From Pegoplata infirma (taxonomy: Eukaryota; Arthropoda; Insecta; Diptera; Anthomyiidae), in the NCBI GenBank assembly GCA_963921195.1, contig OY992538.1, forward strand, positions 59,386,852 to 59,450,851: a DNA stretch of 64,000 nucleotides, written 5' to 3'. Shown here in pieces: positions 23,194-34,148 of this stretch (position 1 is the first letter of the stretch; each line of letters begins with the position of its first letter). The position numbers and the translations under genes are program-made. The notes beneath the pieces are model-generated. The model was not told where the DNA came from and ran no database searches. It saw nothing but the letters and a program-made list of their open reading frames with translations.

Positions 23194-25343
23194 ATATGGG
23201 GCATTCCATGTCAAATTGGACACTTTGAAAATTATTTTTTTTAGATTTTCCCAATTTGTTTACAGTTTTTAGTACCATTCGAAAACTCCTTTCTGGTAAA
23301 TTTTCATATTTTTTTGATGACCCGTTCAAAAGATATCGAATATTTAAAAATTGGTAGTTTGTTCCTTTACTCAAACTTCTTTTACTCATAACTTCTTCAA
23401 TAATGGTCCAAATTTCAATTTTTTTTTTTTTAAATTTTTGTTTTTTTGCGTTCTTTCTAAAAAAAAATCCCAAAAAATTCTTAAAAGCTTTCTAGTATGC
23501 GATTTTTAAGTTTTTAAATTAAAATCTCATTTTCGAAAACGTTTGTACTCTACGATTTTTTTTTTAATTTTTTTGTGTAAAACTTCCATCGATGCTACAA
23601 ACTTTTTGCCCAGGAGGATCGTGGGATAACGATTATTACTATTTTTTAAAATTTTTTGAAAAAAATTTATTGTAATTTTCCAATCTTAAAATCATTTCTA
23701 CTGCTCCAATGGTGCGTCATAGAGGGCTCATTTATAAGACCGATTCCCATTAATTTTTACGTCTTAACATTTCTTTGGAACAAACTAATACCCTATCTCA
23801 AATTTCTAAGGGGGCTCCCACACAAAACGACATTTTTTAAAATTTGCTCCAACCGCTCTAACTGCCCTTAGAGCAACAAAATGTATCACCGACCCACAAT
23901 GTATGACCGAGTCCAAACATTTTCTCTGAACACACCTACCCTCTATTTTTAACTGTTAAGGGGGTCCCCATACAATTTTTTTGATTTTTTGTAAATTTGT
24001 TTTATTTAATCAGCTTCTACCGGTCTAATGGTGCGTCCGAGAGGGGTCATTAGTGAGACCGACCCCCATTTATTTTTACCCTACAACATTTTTTTAAAAC
24101 ATACCTACGCCTTATCTCCACTCCCTAAGTAGGCTCTCATACAAATAAAAGTTTGAGCAAATTTTATAAAAATTTAATTTTGTATGGAAGCCTACTTAGG
24201 GAGTGGAGATACGGCGTAGGTATCTTTTAAAAAAATGTTGCAGGGTAAAAATAAATGGGGGTCGGTCTCACTAATGACCCCTCTCGGACGCACCATTGGA
24301 CCGTTAGAAGCTGATTATATAAAACAAATTTACAAAAAATCAAAAAAACTGTATGGGGACCGCTTTAACAATTAGAGATAGAGGGTACACTCAAAATAAT
24401 TCTACAGTAAAAGGTTTAGTAAGTGATATTGTACCAAAATCTACTAATTGGTTACTAATTTTAGTATCTTCAAAGTACTAACATTAGTAATTTTTACTGG
24501 TTTTGACTAATATTAGTTAAAAATTTTAGTATTGGTTACCAATTTCTGCACTAGGTCCTTTTGGACTAAAATTAGTTAAATTTTTAGTATTGAATACCCA
24601 CGTTTTTTTTTGGGTGTAGGTGTGTTCAGAGAAAATATTTGGACTAAAAAAATATTGTGGGTTGGTCATACATTTTGTTGCTCTAATGGCACTATTAGGG
24701 CTGTTAGAGCGGTTGGAGCAAAATTTTGAAAAATGTCGTTTTGTGTGGGAGCCCCCTTAGAAATTGGAGATAGGGTATTAGATTGTTCCAACGAAAAGTT
24801 AAGGCGTAAAAATTAATGGGGGTCGGTCTTATAAATGACCCCTCTATGACGCACCATTGGAGCAGTAGAAATGATTTTAATATTGAAAAATTACAATAAA
24901 TTTTTTTCAAAAAATTTTAAAAAATAGTAATAATCGTTATCCAACGATCCTCCTGGGCAAAAAATTTGTAGAATCGATAGAAGTTTCACACAAAAAAATT
25001 TAAAAAAAATCGAAGAGTACAAACATTTTCAAAAACGAGATTTTAATTTAAAAACCTTAAAATCGCATACTAGAGCGCTTTTAAGAATTTTTTGCGATTT
25101 TTTTTTAAAAAATGCGCAAAAAAACAAAATTTTTGAAAAAAAAAAAATTTTTGAAATTTGGACCACTATTGAAGAAGTTATGAGTAAAAGAAGTTTGAGT
25201 AAAGGAACAAACTACCAATTTTTAAAAATTCGAAATTTACAACGATGGGGTTTTCGAAGGGTACTAAAAACTGTAAATAAACAATGAAAATCTAAAAAAA
25301 AAAAAATTTCAAAGTGTCCGATTTCACATGGAATGCCCCATAT
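23194..25343. mobile_element. Family C foldback, 2.15 kb palindrome, with MITE A inside
   Basis: The left end ATATGGGGCATTCCATGTC and right end CATGGAATGCCCCATAT start arms that pair almost to a centre near 24160 (GGAGTGGAGATA). Arm blocks include GGAGGATCGTGGGATAACG, GAGCAACAAAATGTAT and GGTCATTAGTGAGACCGAC. The right arm is interrupted by a family A MITE. A terminal fragment of this family is at 4560-4870. No target duplication identified. Confidence 0.82.
24388..24616. mobile_element. TA-flanked MITE family A, copy 2
   Basis: A 229-bp inverse-orientation copy of 1127-1357. The uninterrupted left arm of the host palindrome, near 23935, reads CACACCTACCCTC; here the same sequence is split as GAGGGTA, element, TAGGTGTG. 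This shows a TA duplication directly. Confidence 0.9.
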
Positions 25344-25544
25344 ACAAAAAACTATAAACCAAATGTGAATTCAAAACACCAAGAGAATGAAAAAAAATAA
25401 AAAATAATTATTAAACTTGTATTAAACTATTTACTCAATTCTTTTTTAGGTTTTGAGTAAATTTTTTTAATGGTGTCAATTAAAAAATTATTATTATATT
25501 GGACATATTCTTAAATATACATCTACATTTAGGAACTTCCCAGT

Positions 25545-26253
25545 TGGAAAATGTGTCACTGAGGAAATTTCCACAGTGATTCCTTGAGGAAATGTCTTCA
25601 GGTTCTGACAAATCATAGGTAATCCTTGATGACATGTCCTAACATTGTCAGCACTGAATGTTTGCTTTAAGAGTGTGGACAATTCCTCTAAGACGTCTAA
25701 AAGGAAATGTCTTTAGAATAGCAGTATATTAAATTAGAATTTTAAATCTGGGCAGCTCTTCAATTTCCAAGAAAAAAATGGCAATATTATCGATTTATTT
25801 TAAATAAAATCAAAATCTAACAAGTAGAATAAAAGTAATAAATTGACAAACAATTTTCAAAATAAAGTTTGGAACAGGTAGTTAGGTGTGGGACTAATAA
25901 ACTGGAGGTTCCAGGTTCAAATCAAGTTGGGACTAAAAAAGGCGAAAAGTTTTTTCTAAATATGAGAAAGATAATTTATAAAGGAAAATGGATAAAAGTA
26001 AAAACTAAAGGAAATACAAAATTTTTTGTATTTTCGCATGACCTACGTCAGACATTTCCCCAAAGAAGTCTTAGGTGACATGTCCCCAGAAGGTCAACCC
26101 TGACCACTGCTGACTTTGAGTGAGGACATTTTGAAAATTTGTATGAAACTGTCCTCAACCCAGTACATAGAGATGTCTTGTGGATGTCAGCAGTGACTAT
26201 GACATGTCACCACACCGTCAGTGAGGATGGGTCGAGGACGTTGCCAACTGGGT
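25545..26253. mobile_element. CCCAGTTGG-ended element abutting the RTE fragment
   Basis: CCCAGTTGG at 25545 and CCAACTGGG at 26253 are inverted. Both end regions are comparatively GC-rich and carry repeated GACATGTC, GGAAATGTC and GTCAGCA motifs, while the centre is AT-rich. The right end replaces the expected C-terminus of the RTE-like frame, so it was inserted into or fused to that retroelement. Class uncertain. Confidence 0.5.
25875..25930 (+). repeat. Possible tRNA-like (A/B box) remnant
   Basis: TAGTTAGGTG (25879) and GGTTCAAATC (25914) resemble pol III A and B boxes but are only 35 bp apart, shorter than in the units at 51.3-51.8 kb. It could be a decayed SINE head or chance. Confidence 0.25.
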
Positions 26254-26670
26254 TAGTCTATCCACATAACTTCTCCATGAATCTCTATTTCTTGCTAGAG
26301 CTCGCAATTCGTTAAAAGATTTGAACGTCTCTCGTAATACCGTTCTTCGCCATGTGTTTTTCGGCCTACCTCTATTTCGGACACCTTGAGGATTCCACTC
26401 TGGTACAGCATGAGCAATTGTACTTTGTTGCTTTCGCATAGTGTGGCCTATCCAGCCATATTTACGCTTTTTAATTTCGCTATAGATGCTAACCTGTTGT
26501 GTTTGCGACCAAAGTTCTCGGTTTGAAATTATTCTTGGCCACCAAATTCTAAGAATTCTTCTCAAACATCTATTTATGAAAGTTTGTAGGGGAGTTAGTA
26601 TGTTATTTGTTATTTGCCAGGTCTCACAGCCATATAAAAGTACTGAAAAATTACATTTCTTAAATAACAA
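26218..26670 (-). pseudogene. RTE-like non-LTR retrotransposon, C-terminal fragment
   Basis: The 150-codon minus frame contains VLLYGCETW, then CLRRILRIWWPR, SNRELW, YGWIGHTMRK, NPQG and RGRPKNTWRR. These motifs are characteristic of the segment following the reverse transcriptase in RTE-type insect elements annotated as endonuclease-reverse transcriptase. Nothing of the RT catalytic core or endonuclease is present upstream, so it is a 5'-truncated relic. The last residues (about LTQLATSSTHPH) are encoded by the start of the CCCAGTTGG-ended element, so the natural C-terminus is lost. The true homologous part is about 26254-26670. It was not tested against related clades such as CR1 or LOA. 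Confidence 0.8.
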
Positions 26671-26830
26671 AAAAAATTTCAGATTATGAGAAGAAAAATT
26701 CTAAGATTCTAAGACCTTTGTGGAATAGAAAAATCTTAGATTAAAATATTTTTGTTGTAGAAAAGGTTTCAGTTTTTTGAAACATTATTCCTGTAGAAAA
26801 ATGCTCAGATTCTGAAATATTTTTCTAGCA

Positions 26831-27018
26831 CACCCAAAAAAAAAACGTGGGTATTCAAAACTAAAAATTTAACTAAATTTTAGTCCAAAAGGATCTAGTG
26901 CAGAAATTGGTAACCAATACTAAAATTTTTTACTAAAATTATTGAAAACCAGTAAAAATTACTAATTTTAGTACTTTGAAGATACTAAAATTAGTAGATT
27001 TTGGTACAAAATTTGAGT
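26831..27018. mobile_element. MITE family A, copy 3 (internally deleted)
   Basis: Same orientation as copy 1: CACCCAAAAAAAAA, CCAAAAGGATCTAGTGCAG, TTTGAAGATACTAAAATTAG. It lacks the terminal ~40 bp before GAGT, and the flanking TA dinucleotides are decayed. Confidence 0.78.
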
Positions 27019-27555
27019 ACACATGAAGCCTGAGTAAGTAACAAAATCCGGATCTTTTAAACGGGTCATGAAAATTTTATAAAAATTTACCAGGAAGGAA
27101 TTTTTGAAGTGTCATTAAAATTGCCAATGGGTCACTTTTGAAATTTTGAAATAAAAATATTTCCTCCTCTTAATCCACACGATAGATCATCGCTTTGATG
27201 AGAGGATATAGGAACAATTAAAAAATTGTGCTTCCTGTAAATTTTAATTCTGCTAAAAATTTACTCGTGTGGGACACTCTAATGCACATTAAAAAATACA
27301 AAAATACAAAAAAAAATATAAAATAATTAGATCAAAATTTTTACACTAAAATGCTTTTAGCAATTTATGTTCCGTTCCGTTTTATCTCGTTTGCAACTTT
27401 TATTTTCATATTGACTTTAACACAGTGATCTACTTTATAATCTCAGTTTTTTTTATAAGTTCCGTTTTATATCTGGGTTTTCTTCCACCACAATCAACTA
27501 AATTTTTTTTTTAACAACGGAAATAGATTTTCAAAGTGCATCACATAATATAAAG

Positions 27556-27990
27556 TCATTTATCTTCATATGCACCATAAATATTGCATGCTAAACACAC
27601 ACATGCCTCATAATGTGTATGTGAGTTTGCTAGAATATATGTATTTATGAATCTGTGCTTGTGTCTAAGTATTTCCACTTGTATTGTTGTGTGAAAATCG
27701 TTTTTTATAGCATATGGTTGGATATGTGTGTGTGTGTGTATGTGTGTGTTTGAGTGTGTATGTATGTGTGTGCATATTAAAATGTCACACAATTGTTAAG
27801 CAGCAGTTTCGCTTTAACTCTTATGCATAAATCATGCGCCAATAGTTTTTATAACATTTTCCTTTTAGCCCCATATATAGTAGCACACTCACACACATAC
27901 AGTGTATGTAATAGAAAAATGTAATATATGTTGCACATTGTTAAATGTGCACACAAGATCTAGCATACTAGCACACATCTACATACACAC
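27556..27990. repeat. GT/TG-rich low-complexity region
   Basis: Imperfect (GT)n with TATG interruptions, densest at 27727-27775, and CA-rich sequence near 27885-27900 and 27985. The histidine/threonine-rich minus frame here is a translation of the microsatellite. Confidence 0.6.
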
Positions 27991-28081
27991 CAGTGATGAT
28001 AAAGTAAGTACGGCATTACTTCACCAACTGATTAATAGGGCAAGTACTTTCATGCATCTAAAAAACGAAAATATGTGCCTA

Positions 28082-31000
28082 TAGACTGGCATTTTTTTTG
28101 TCATCTTTCGATTTTCCCAAGTGTCCGGGCAAATTTTTATTGTCCTAAGTCTAAAACTTATGTGGTACAAATTTGAGGTCAATCGGATTAAATTAACCCG
28201 TGGCGCCCGGCGGTCAAAGTTTTGGATTTTTGAAAAAATTTCAAAAATAAAATTAAAAAAGTTTTTATCTTTCGACACATCATATTTGTTTATGTCGATG
28301 CGCTGAGTACGAATATCGAAAAAAAAAATAAAATCGCTCTATCGGTTTTCAAGATATCGCCATTTCAAATTTGTAAAAAATGGCGGTTTTTTCCAACGAT
28401 CAAGAAATTTTTTAAAAAAGCGTCTCAAAATTTCATTCCGCCGGCCCTTTTGTAGAGCTTGAGACAATCTTTTATTTAAAACTAATTTGAGCCAAATCCG
28501 ATCATTTTAAGCCGTGGCGCCAATCGATCAAAGTTTTGACTTTTTAGAAACTTTTTACCAAAAACCCTAAACTTTGATCGAAGGGTGCCACGGGTTACAA
28601 TTATCAAATTTGGCTCCAATGAAGCTTAAATGAAAGATTGCATAAAGCTCTATAAAAGGTAGAGCACCCATATGTGCATAATTGTTTTTTTTATCGCCCC
28701 CCGCTCATTTTCGGTTGAGTTGGGAGTAAAAAATAATATCTATCCAGAAATTGGACTTCTAGGTTGCAAACAGGCCAAGCGGTTTGAACTTTTGACCTCA
28801 AAAATGGGCTAAAAAACCTTTATAGATTAATTTGGCTGTAAATCTTAAAATAAAAGTTTTTCGCAATTAACTTTCATAACAATTTTTTGTAGAATCAAAA
28901 TGCAAAGATTTTTCTCTCATACTGTTTTGACCTAAATATGTCCGATCGCGGTGTTTTGAGCGATTAAAGTCGAAATTTGGGGGAGAACTTTTTTTTAAAA
29001 AATTGTTGTAAATTTCTAAATTGGGGAAAATTTGAGCTCTTTGCATAATTTAATATGGCATTGAATGTAGTTTTCCAAAAATTTTTTTTTGCAAAAATAT
29101 ATCGACCCTTCCATGAAAAATTGCCAAAATCCTACCTTAAACCACAATTTTTTGACCTCCACCACGTTATGGGGGTGTACTCACTTTGTCATTGCGTGTT
29201 TTACGCATCGAAATATGAGTCTAGGACTCCACATAATATATATGGGGTATTCCATGCCAACTCGGACGCTTTGAAAATTTTTAATTTTATATTTTTTCAA
29301 TTTTTTAGTACCCTTCTAAAACCCATTCCAAGTAAATTTTGACATCCTTTTTGATAATCCGTTCAAAAAAAAATCGAATTCCAAAAAAAACACGCTTTTT
29401 TCTGTTTTTTAGTATCACTTCTTTAAAAATGGTGCAAATTCGAAATAATTTGTTTAAATTTTAGTATTTTCTTCAAAGTGTTTTAATAAAGATTGGAAAA
29501 CAACAAAAAAAAAAAAAATCAAAACCCGCTGAATATATTAATTACCATAATCCCACGATCTACTTAAGCTTAAAATTTTAAGAAAATATTAAGTTTACCA
29601 CGAAAAATTTTAAAAAAAACCAAATAAAAAATTTTAAGAAAAGATTAAAAAAAAAACAAAGAGTGCAATATTTTAAAAATCACATATTAGAACACTTTAA
29701 GAAATTGTTAATATAAAAACAAAAATTAAAAAAAAAAAAATATTGACCATTTTTAAATTTGTTATGATAAAAATACGGAAAACGATAGTTTTTTTTTTTG
29801 AAAATTCCATATCTTTGGAACGGGTAATTTAAAAAAATTTGAAAACTAACTTGGATGGGGGTTTTAATGGGTTTAAAAAAATGTAAAAATAATTAAAAAA
29901 TCTAAAACACAAATTATCAAAGTGTCCCTTTTGGCACTGAGTACCCCATATATATTTAGGGAAATCCTAGACAGATGTTTCGGTGCGAAACTCACGGAAT
30001 TACAAAGTGAGTATTCGCATATATTGAGGTTGAATAGTAAAAAAATGAGATTCAGAGTAGCACTTTGGAATTTTTTCATGGAAGGGTCGATATATTTTTG
30101 CAAAAAATTTTTTTTTGGAAAACTACATTGAATAACCTAGTGAATTGTGCAAAGAGCTCAAATTTTCCCCAATTTAAAAATTTACGAGAATTAAAAAAAA
30201 AAAAGTTCTGACCCAAATTTCGTTTTTAACCGCTTAAAACACCGCGATCGGACATATTTAGGTCAAAACAGTATGAGAGAAAAATCTTTGCAATTTGATT
30301 CTACAAAAAAATTGTTATGAAAGTTAATTGCGAAAAACTTTTATTTTAAGAGTTACAGCCAAATTAATCTATAAAGGGTTTTTAGCCCATTTTTGAGGTC
30401 AAAAGTTAAAACCGCTTGGCCTGTTTGCAACCTAGAAGTCCAATTTCTGGATAGATATTATTTTTTACTCCCAACTCAACCGAAAATAAGCGGGGAGCGA
30501 TAAAAAATACACTTTTGCACATCCCATACATTTTGTGGGTGCTCTAATAAAAGGGTTAAAATAAAGAAATTTTTACAGTTTAAAAAAAAAAATTCTTAAA
30601 CGTAGGAAAAAACCCACCATTTTGCAATTTTTTGACAAATTTTAAATGGCGATATCTCGAAAACCGTTCGACCGATTTTATAAATTTTTTGATATTCGTA
30701 TTCAGCATGCTAAAATTAATAAAAAATAACACAGCTCAACATGAAAATGCGTATTGGATTCTGGCAAGTGATTTAGGTAGTGTTTGTTGCGCTGATTCCA
30801 AATCTGCTACCCAAATATGTCTATCACATCAGGATTTTGAGTTATTCGCGGTTAAAGTGCCGAAAAAGGCCATTTTTGACCCTTTTTGAAAGCTTATAAT
30901 ATAAGATCCTGACATGCGATTGACATGGTATCAAGCTCATTCAAAAGTATGTAATTTTATCTCTAAGACAATATAAAATGTTCTTGGAATTTAATTTTCT

Positions 31001-31954
31001 AAAATGGTAAAAAAATCATTAACAAAAAACCTTCCATTTTTTAAATATTTAGTTTATTTACACAGTGTTTTTTAACAAATTTCCATACAAATACACACGC
31101 AAATATTAGAATCAAAGCACTTGTGGATAATGATTTTTTCACCATTATAAAAAATTAAATTCCAAGAAAATTTGATTTGGTCTTAAAGAAAAAATTACGC
31201 ACTTTCGAATGAGCTTGATATCAAGTCATTCGCATGTCAGGATCTTATTTTATAGGCGCTCGAAAAGGGCCGAAATGGGCCTTTTTTGACACTTTAACCG
31301 CGAATATTTTAAAATTGTAACGTGGTAGAAAAATTTGAGTGACCGTTTTGGAATCGGGAAACCAAAACCTATTAACTTTTTTTGGTTTAATTCAAAACGC
31401 AGCGACAAACCTCAGATTTGTAGAGCGGTGTAATGTATCGCAAGATATTTTTTTTTCATTTTCTAAAATCCAAAATTTTGGTGGAAATTTTCCAAAAGTC
31501 CAAAATTTTGATCGATGGGCGCCACGGCTTAAAATGATCGGATTTGGCTCAAATTAGTTTTAAATGAAAGTTTGTCTCAAGCTCTATAAAAGGGCCGGCG
31601 GAATGAAATTTTGAGACTTTTTTTAAAAAATTTCTTGAACGTAGGAAAAACCGCCATTTTTTACAAATTTCAAATAGCAATATCTCGAAAACTGTTCGAC
31701 CGATTTTAATTTTTTTTTGATATTCGTGCTCAGCACATCAAAATCAAACAAAATGATGTGTCGAAAGATATATATTTTTTTTATTTTATTTTAATTTTTC
31801 AAAAATCCAAAACTTTGACCTCCGGGCGCCACGGGTTAATTTAATCCGATTGACCTCAAATTGGTACCACATGGGGCCTAGTAGAATAAAAAAATGCCCG
31901 GACTTTGAAAATCGGAGAAGAAAAAATTTTGCTATACAGAAAAATGCCAGTCTA
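28082..31954. mobile_element. Giant foldback, 3.87 kb, imperfect palindrome
   Basis: TAGACTGGCATTTTT at the left pairs with AAAAATGCCAGTCTA at the right. Flanking ATGTGCCTA (28073-28081) and ATGTGCTTA (31955-31963) form a 9-bp duplication with one mismatch. Arms pair in order toward a centre near 29600: ACCCGTGGCGCCCGG (28196) with CCGGGCGCCACGGGT (31824), TTCCGCCGGCCC (28436), CAACTCAACCGAAAA, GACCCTTCCATGAAAAATT. Mini-me tail fragments sit symmetrically at about 29165-29245 and 29945-30030, and a family C-like palindrome (TATGGGGTATTCCATG) forms the core. Non-coding. Confidence 0.85.
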
Positions 31955-32231
31955 ATGTGCTTATAATATGCGTCTAAAAATTCAAAATATGCACTAAAAA
32001 CTTTAAAAATATGCATCTAGAAATATTGTTTTTACTAAAAAAAATAATTTGTCAACATAAATTAGGCTTTGTCAAATATTAAAAGGCCCTCGACAATTCT
32101 TAAAAATATTTTATTGAGTGGAAACAATTTTTAATTAGTGAAATATTTTTTACTTGAGAAGTTTTTTCTTTGAGTTACTAAATATTTCTGAAGTAAAAAG
32201 TTTTATAAAAAAAAAACATTAAAATACAATA

Positions 32232-32376
32232 GAGGTATTCAGAGTCTTGCTGCCAGACCTGGCAATGTAGCAAAAGAGTACTTCTTTCAAAAAATACATG
32301 TATTTTGAAAAGTAATTTTGAAAACTGCTCTTTTACCACCAGTGCCAGGGCTGGCAAACAAGACTCTGAATACCTC
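32232..32376. mobile_element. TA-flanked hairpin MITE, 145 bp
   Basis: GAGGTATTCAGAGTCTTG and CAAGACTCTGAATACCTC are perfect inverted ends with TA on both sides. Inner arms TGCCAGACCTGGCA and TGCCAGGGCTGGCA also pair. It lies within the hAT-like element at 28036-32955. Confidence 0.85.
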
Positions 32377-32963
32377 TAATATTTTCTAGAACAATTTATT
32401 TTTCAATACTTTTTGTTCTTTATTCTAAAAAAACATTATTTATTTGAAAAATTTATTTTTTCACTTTTTTCGGAATTTTCCGATTTTCAAAAATTAACTC
32501 AAAAGACCCCACCCTAAATCTAATCAATATAAAATAGCAATTTTTCTGTAAAAAAATAATAAAACCGCAATTTTCCTGAAAAATCTCTCAGAATAGGAAC
32601 ATTTTAAGTAGGAAACATTTCTCAGAATCTAAAAATTATACTTCCAGAATCCATTTTCTTTAAAAAATGCATCAGAATATGATTTCCATAAATAAATACG
32701 TTTTTTTATAAGAAATAGGGGATAGGTTTTGAATTTTCCTAAGGAAGTTTTGAAAAAATATTGATGAAATTTAAAAAAAGTCCAATTTATATGAAAATAT
32801 GCAAAAATATGCATTTATACCAAAATATGCAAAAATATGCAACTACAAATCAATTCCATTTTATTGCAAATTTATTGATTCGGATAGATATTTAATTTAT
32901 GTTATGTTTACAATGCTGAGTAAAAATATGCATTTTCATGAAAGTACTTGCCCTACTGATTAA

Positions 32964-33842
32964 ATACAATTTAAAAAGTTTCCCCATTACAAATTTTACT
33001 TCTACTATTTTAATATGTCAACCAGGGTTGACACAGTTGTTGGGTATTAAATCGCCAAAAAATACGAGCTTTGAAGAAAAATCGTCAAAATCAGCACCAT
33101 ATTTTTAAAAAATCCACAAAATAATTTTTTTCATTATTTTTTCTGTTTGTAAAGATGCAATTTTCGATGAATTTTCCGGAAATTTAAAGCTACTTTTGGC
33201 CCAAGGACGATTTATGTTTAGACCTAGCCCCCGTACAAACCCACCCTTTGAATTGGACTAAATGGACTATGTATGCTGTATTATAATAGATATCTTTTCG
33301 AAACTTGCCAGGTGTACGTTTTGTATTCACAAATCACCATTATAAATTTTAAAGAAATCAGATCAGTTCCACTTGTAGTTCCCATTAGGGCGTTTTATCA
33401 AAAACTTTTTTTTGGATTTTTGCAACTCTTGAAGCGGAATTTGAATTCTTATGGCTTAAAAGATTTTTGGGATTTTTTTTTAATATTTTTGGAAGGTTGG
33501 GATCAACTCTCTCAAAGTCCGATTTTAATTGGATATAGGTCCCATTCTAATTTTTGGTTATGTGTGGTCTTTGAACTCATTTTCTAGGAAACACTGGTGT
33601 AGGGTATTGTATTATTGTTTAATAAAAATTAAAAAAAAATTTAAAACTTTTTTGGTACAATGAGAGTCAAAAAAGTACACTTTTTATTTAAGTCAGTACA
33701 ATCTTGAAAATGTCATTTATCATCACTGATACACACACACACTCACATTAAAGAATATGAACTTTTACAAACTCACAAATTTATATGAAGAGAAAACTTA
33801 TTAGGAAGTTATCCGAGCTAGAATATGTTACTCAATTTTTTT
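32964..33842. other. Spacer, no feature called
   Basis: The plus frame of 104 codons at 33273-33587 is hydrophobic and AT-biased with no recognised domain. A CAGGGTTGACACAGTTG sequence near 33024 resembles a hAT terminus, but no partner was found. Confidence 0.35.
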
Positions 33843-33960
33843 ATTGACTCTTGAGGTTCGGAAACGTCGAAAACTTTGTAAGATCCATCAAACAAAAGCT
33901 TTTTGTGGATTCTTTTATGTAGATTAACTCATTAGTACGAAAAACGCGAAACCAGCCTGG
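33843..33960 (-). pseudogene. Possible LTR-retrotransposon pol C-terminal relic
   Basis: On the minus strand a short stretch reads VFRTNELIYIKESTK and, after a one-base shift, LLFDGSYKVFD. The order basic/hydrophobic segment followed by a (Y/F)DG(P/S)YKV motif is like the end of Ty3/gypsy-type integrase regions. It is short and frameshifted; chance resemblance is possible. Confidence 0.3.
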
Positions 33961-34148
33961 GATTGAAATACAATTAGTGATTCTTTATTTGACTTGTGTA
34001 ATTTTCAAATTACTATGTCATTTTGCATTGAACAAAATCACATCAAATCATCTCAAATTGCACAAGCATTAAGATAAATCATAAAATAATCTCACTTTAC
34101 ATTGGTAAGTTCTTGTAGTGTGAATGTAGCCTAAGATATGGAGAATAG

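Larger units (their letters stand above)
28036..32955. mobile_element. hAT-like element, 4.9 kb, hosting a giant foldback
   Basis: A perfect 19-bp inverted terminal repeat TAGGGCAAGTACTTTCATG occurs at both ends, with a perfect 8-bp direct repeat CTGATTAA outside (28028-28035 and 32956-32963). Subterminal ATATGCAAAAATATGC motifs cluster at 32780-32840 and near 31965-32010. Without the inserted foldback (28082-31954) and MITE (32232-32376) the element is about 0.9 kb and has no transposase, so it is non-autonomous. Confidence 0.92.

Noticed and set aside
23159..23473. 104-codon minus frame sharing MSKRSLSKG with 4668-4907
   Set aside because: Shared because both are arms of family C. The third copy near 25175 is rearranged, and composition is that of the surrounding AT-rich repeat.
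27556..27792. Histidine/threonine-rich 78-codon minus frame
   Set aside because: Direct translation of an imperfect GT microsatellite.
30632..30889. 85-codon plus frame with a cysteine-containing tail
   Set aside because: Lies within the right arm of the giant foldback. No homologous frame in the left arm and no domain.
33273..33587. 104-codon plus frame as a gene
   Set aside because: No start context, domain or conserved motif recognised. AT-biased hydrophobic content is expected by chance here.
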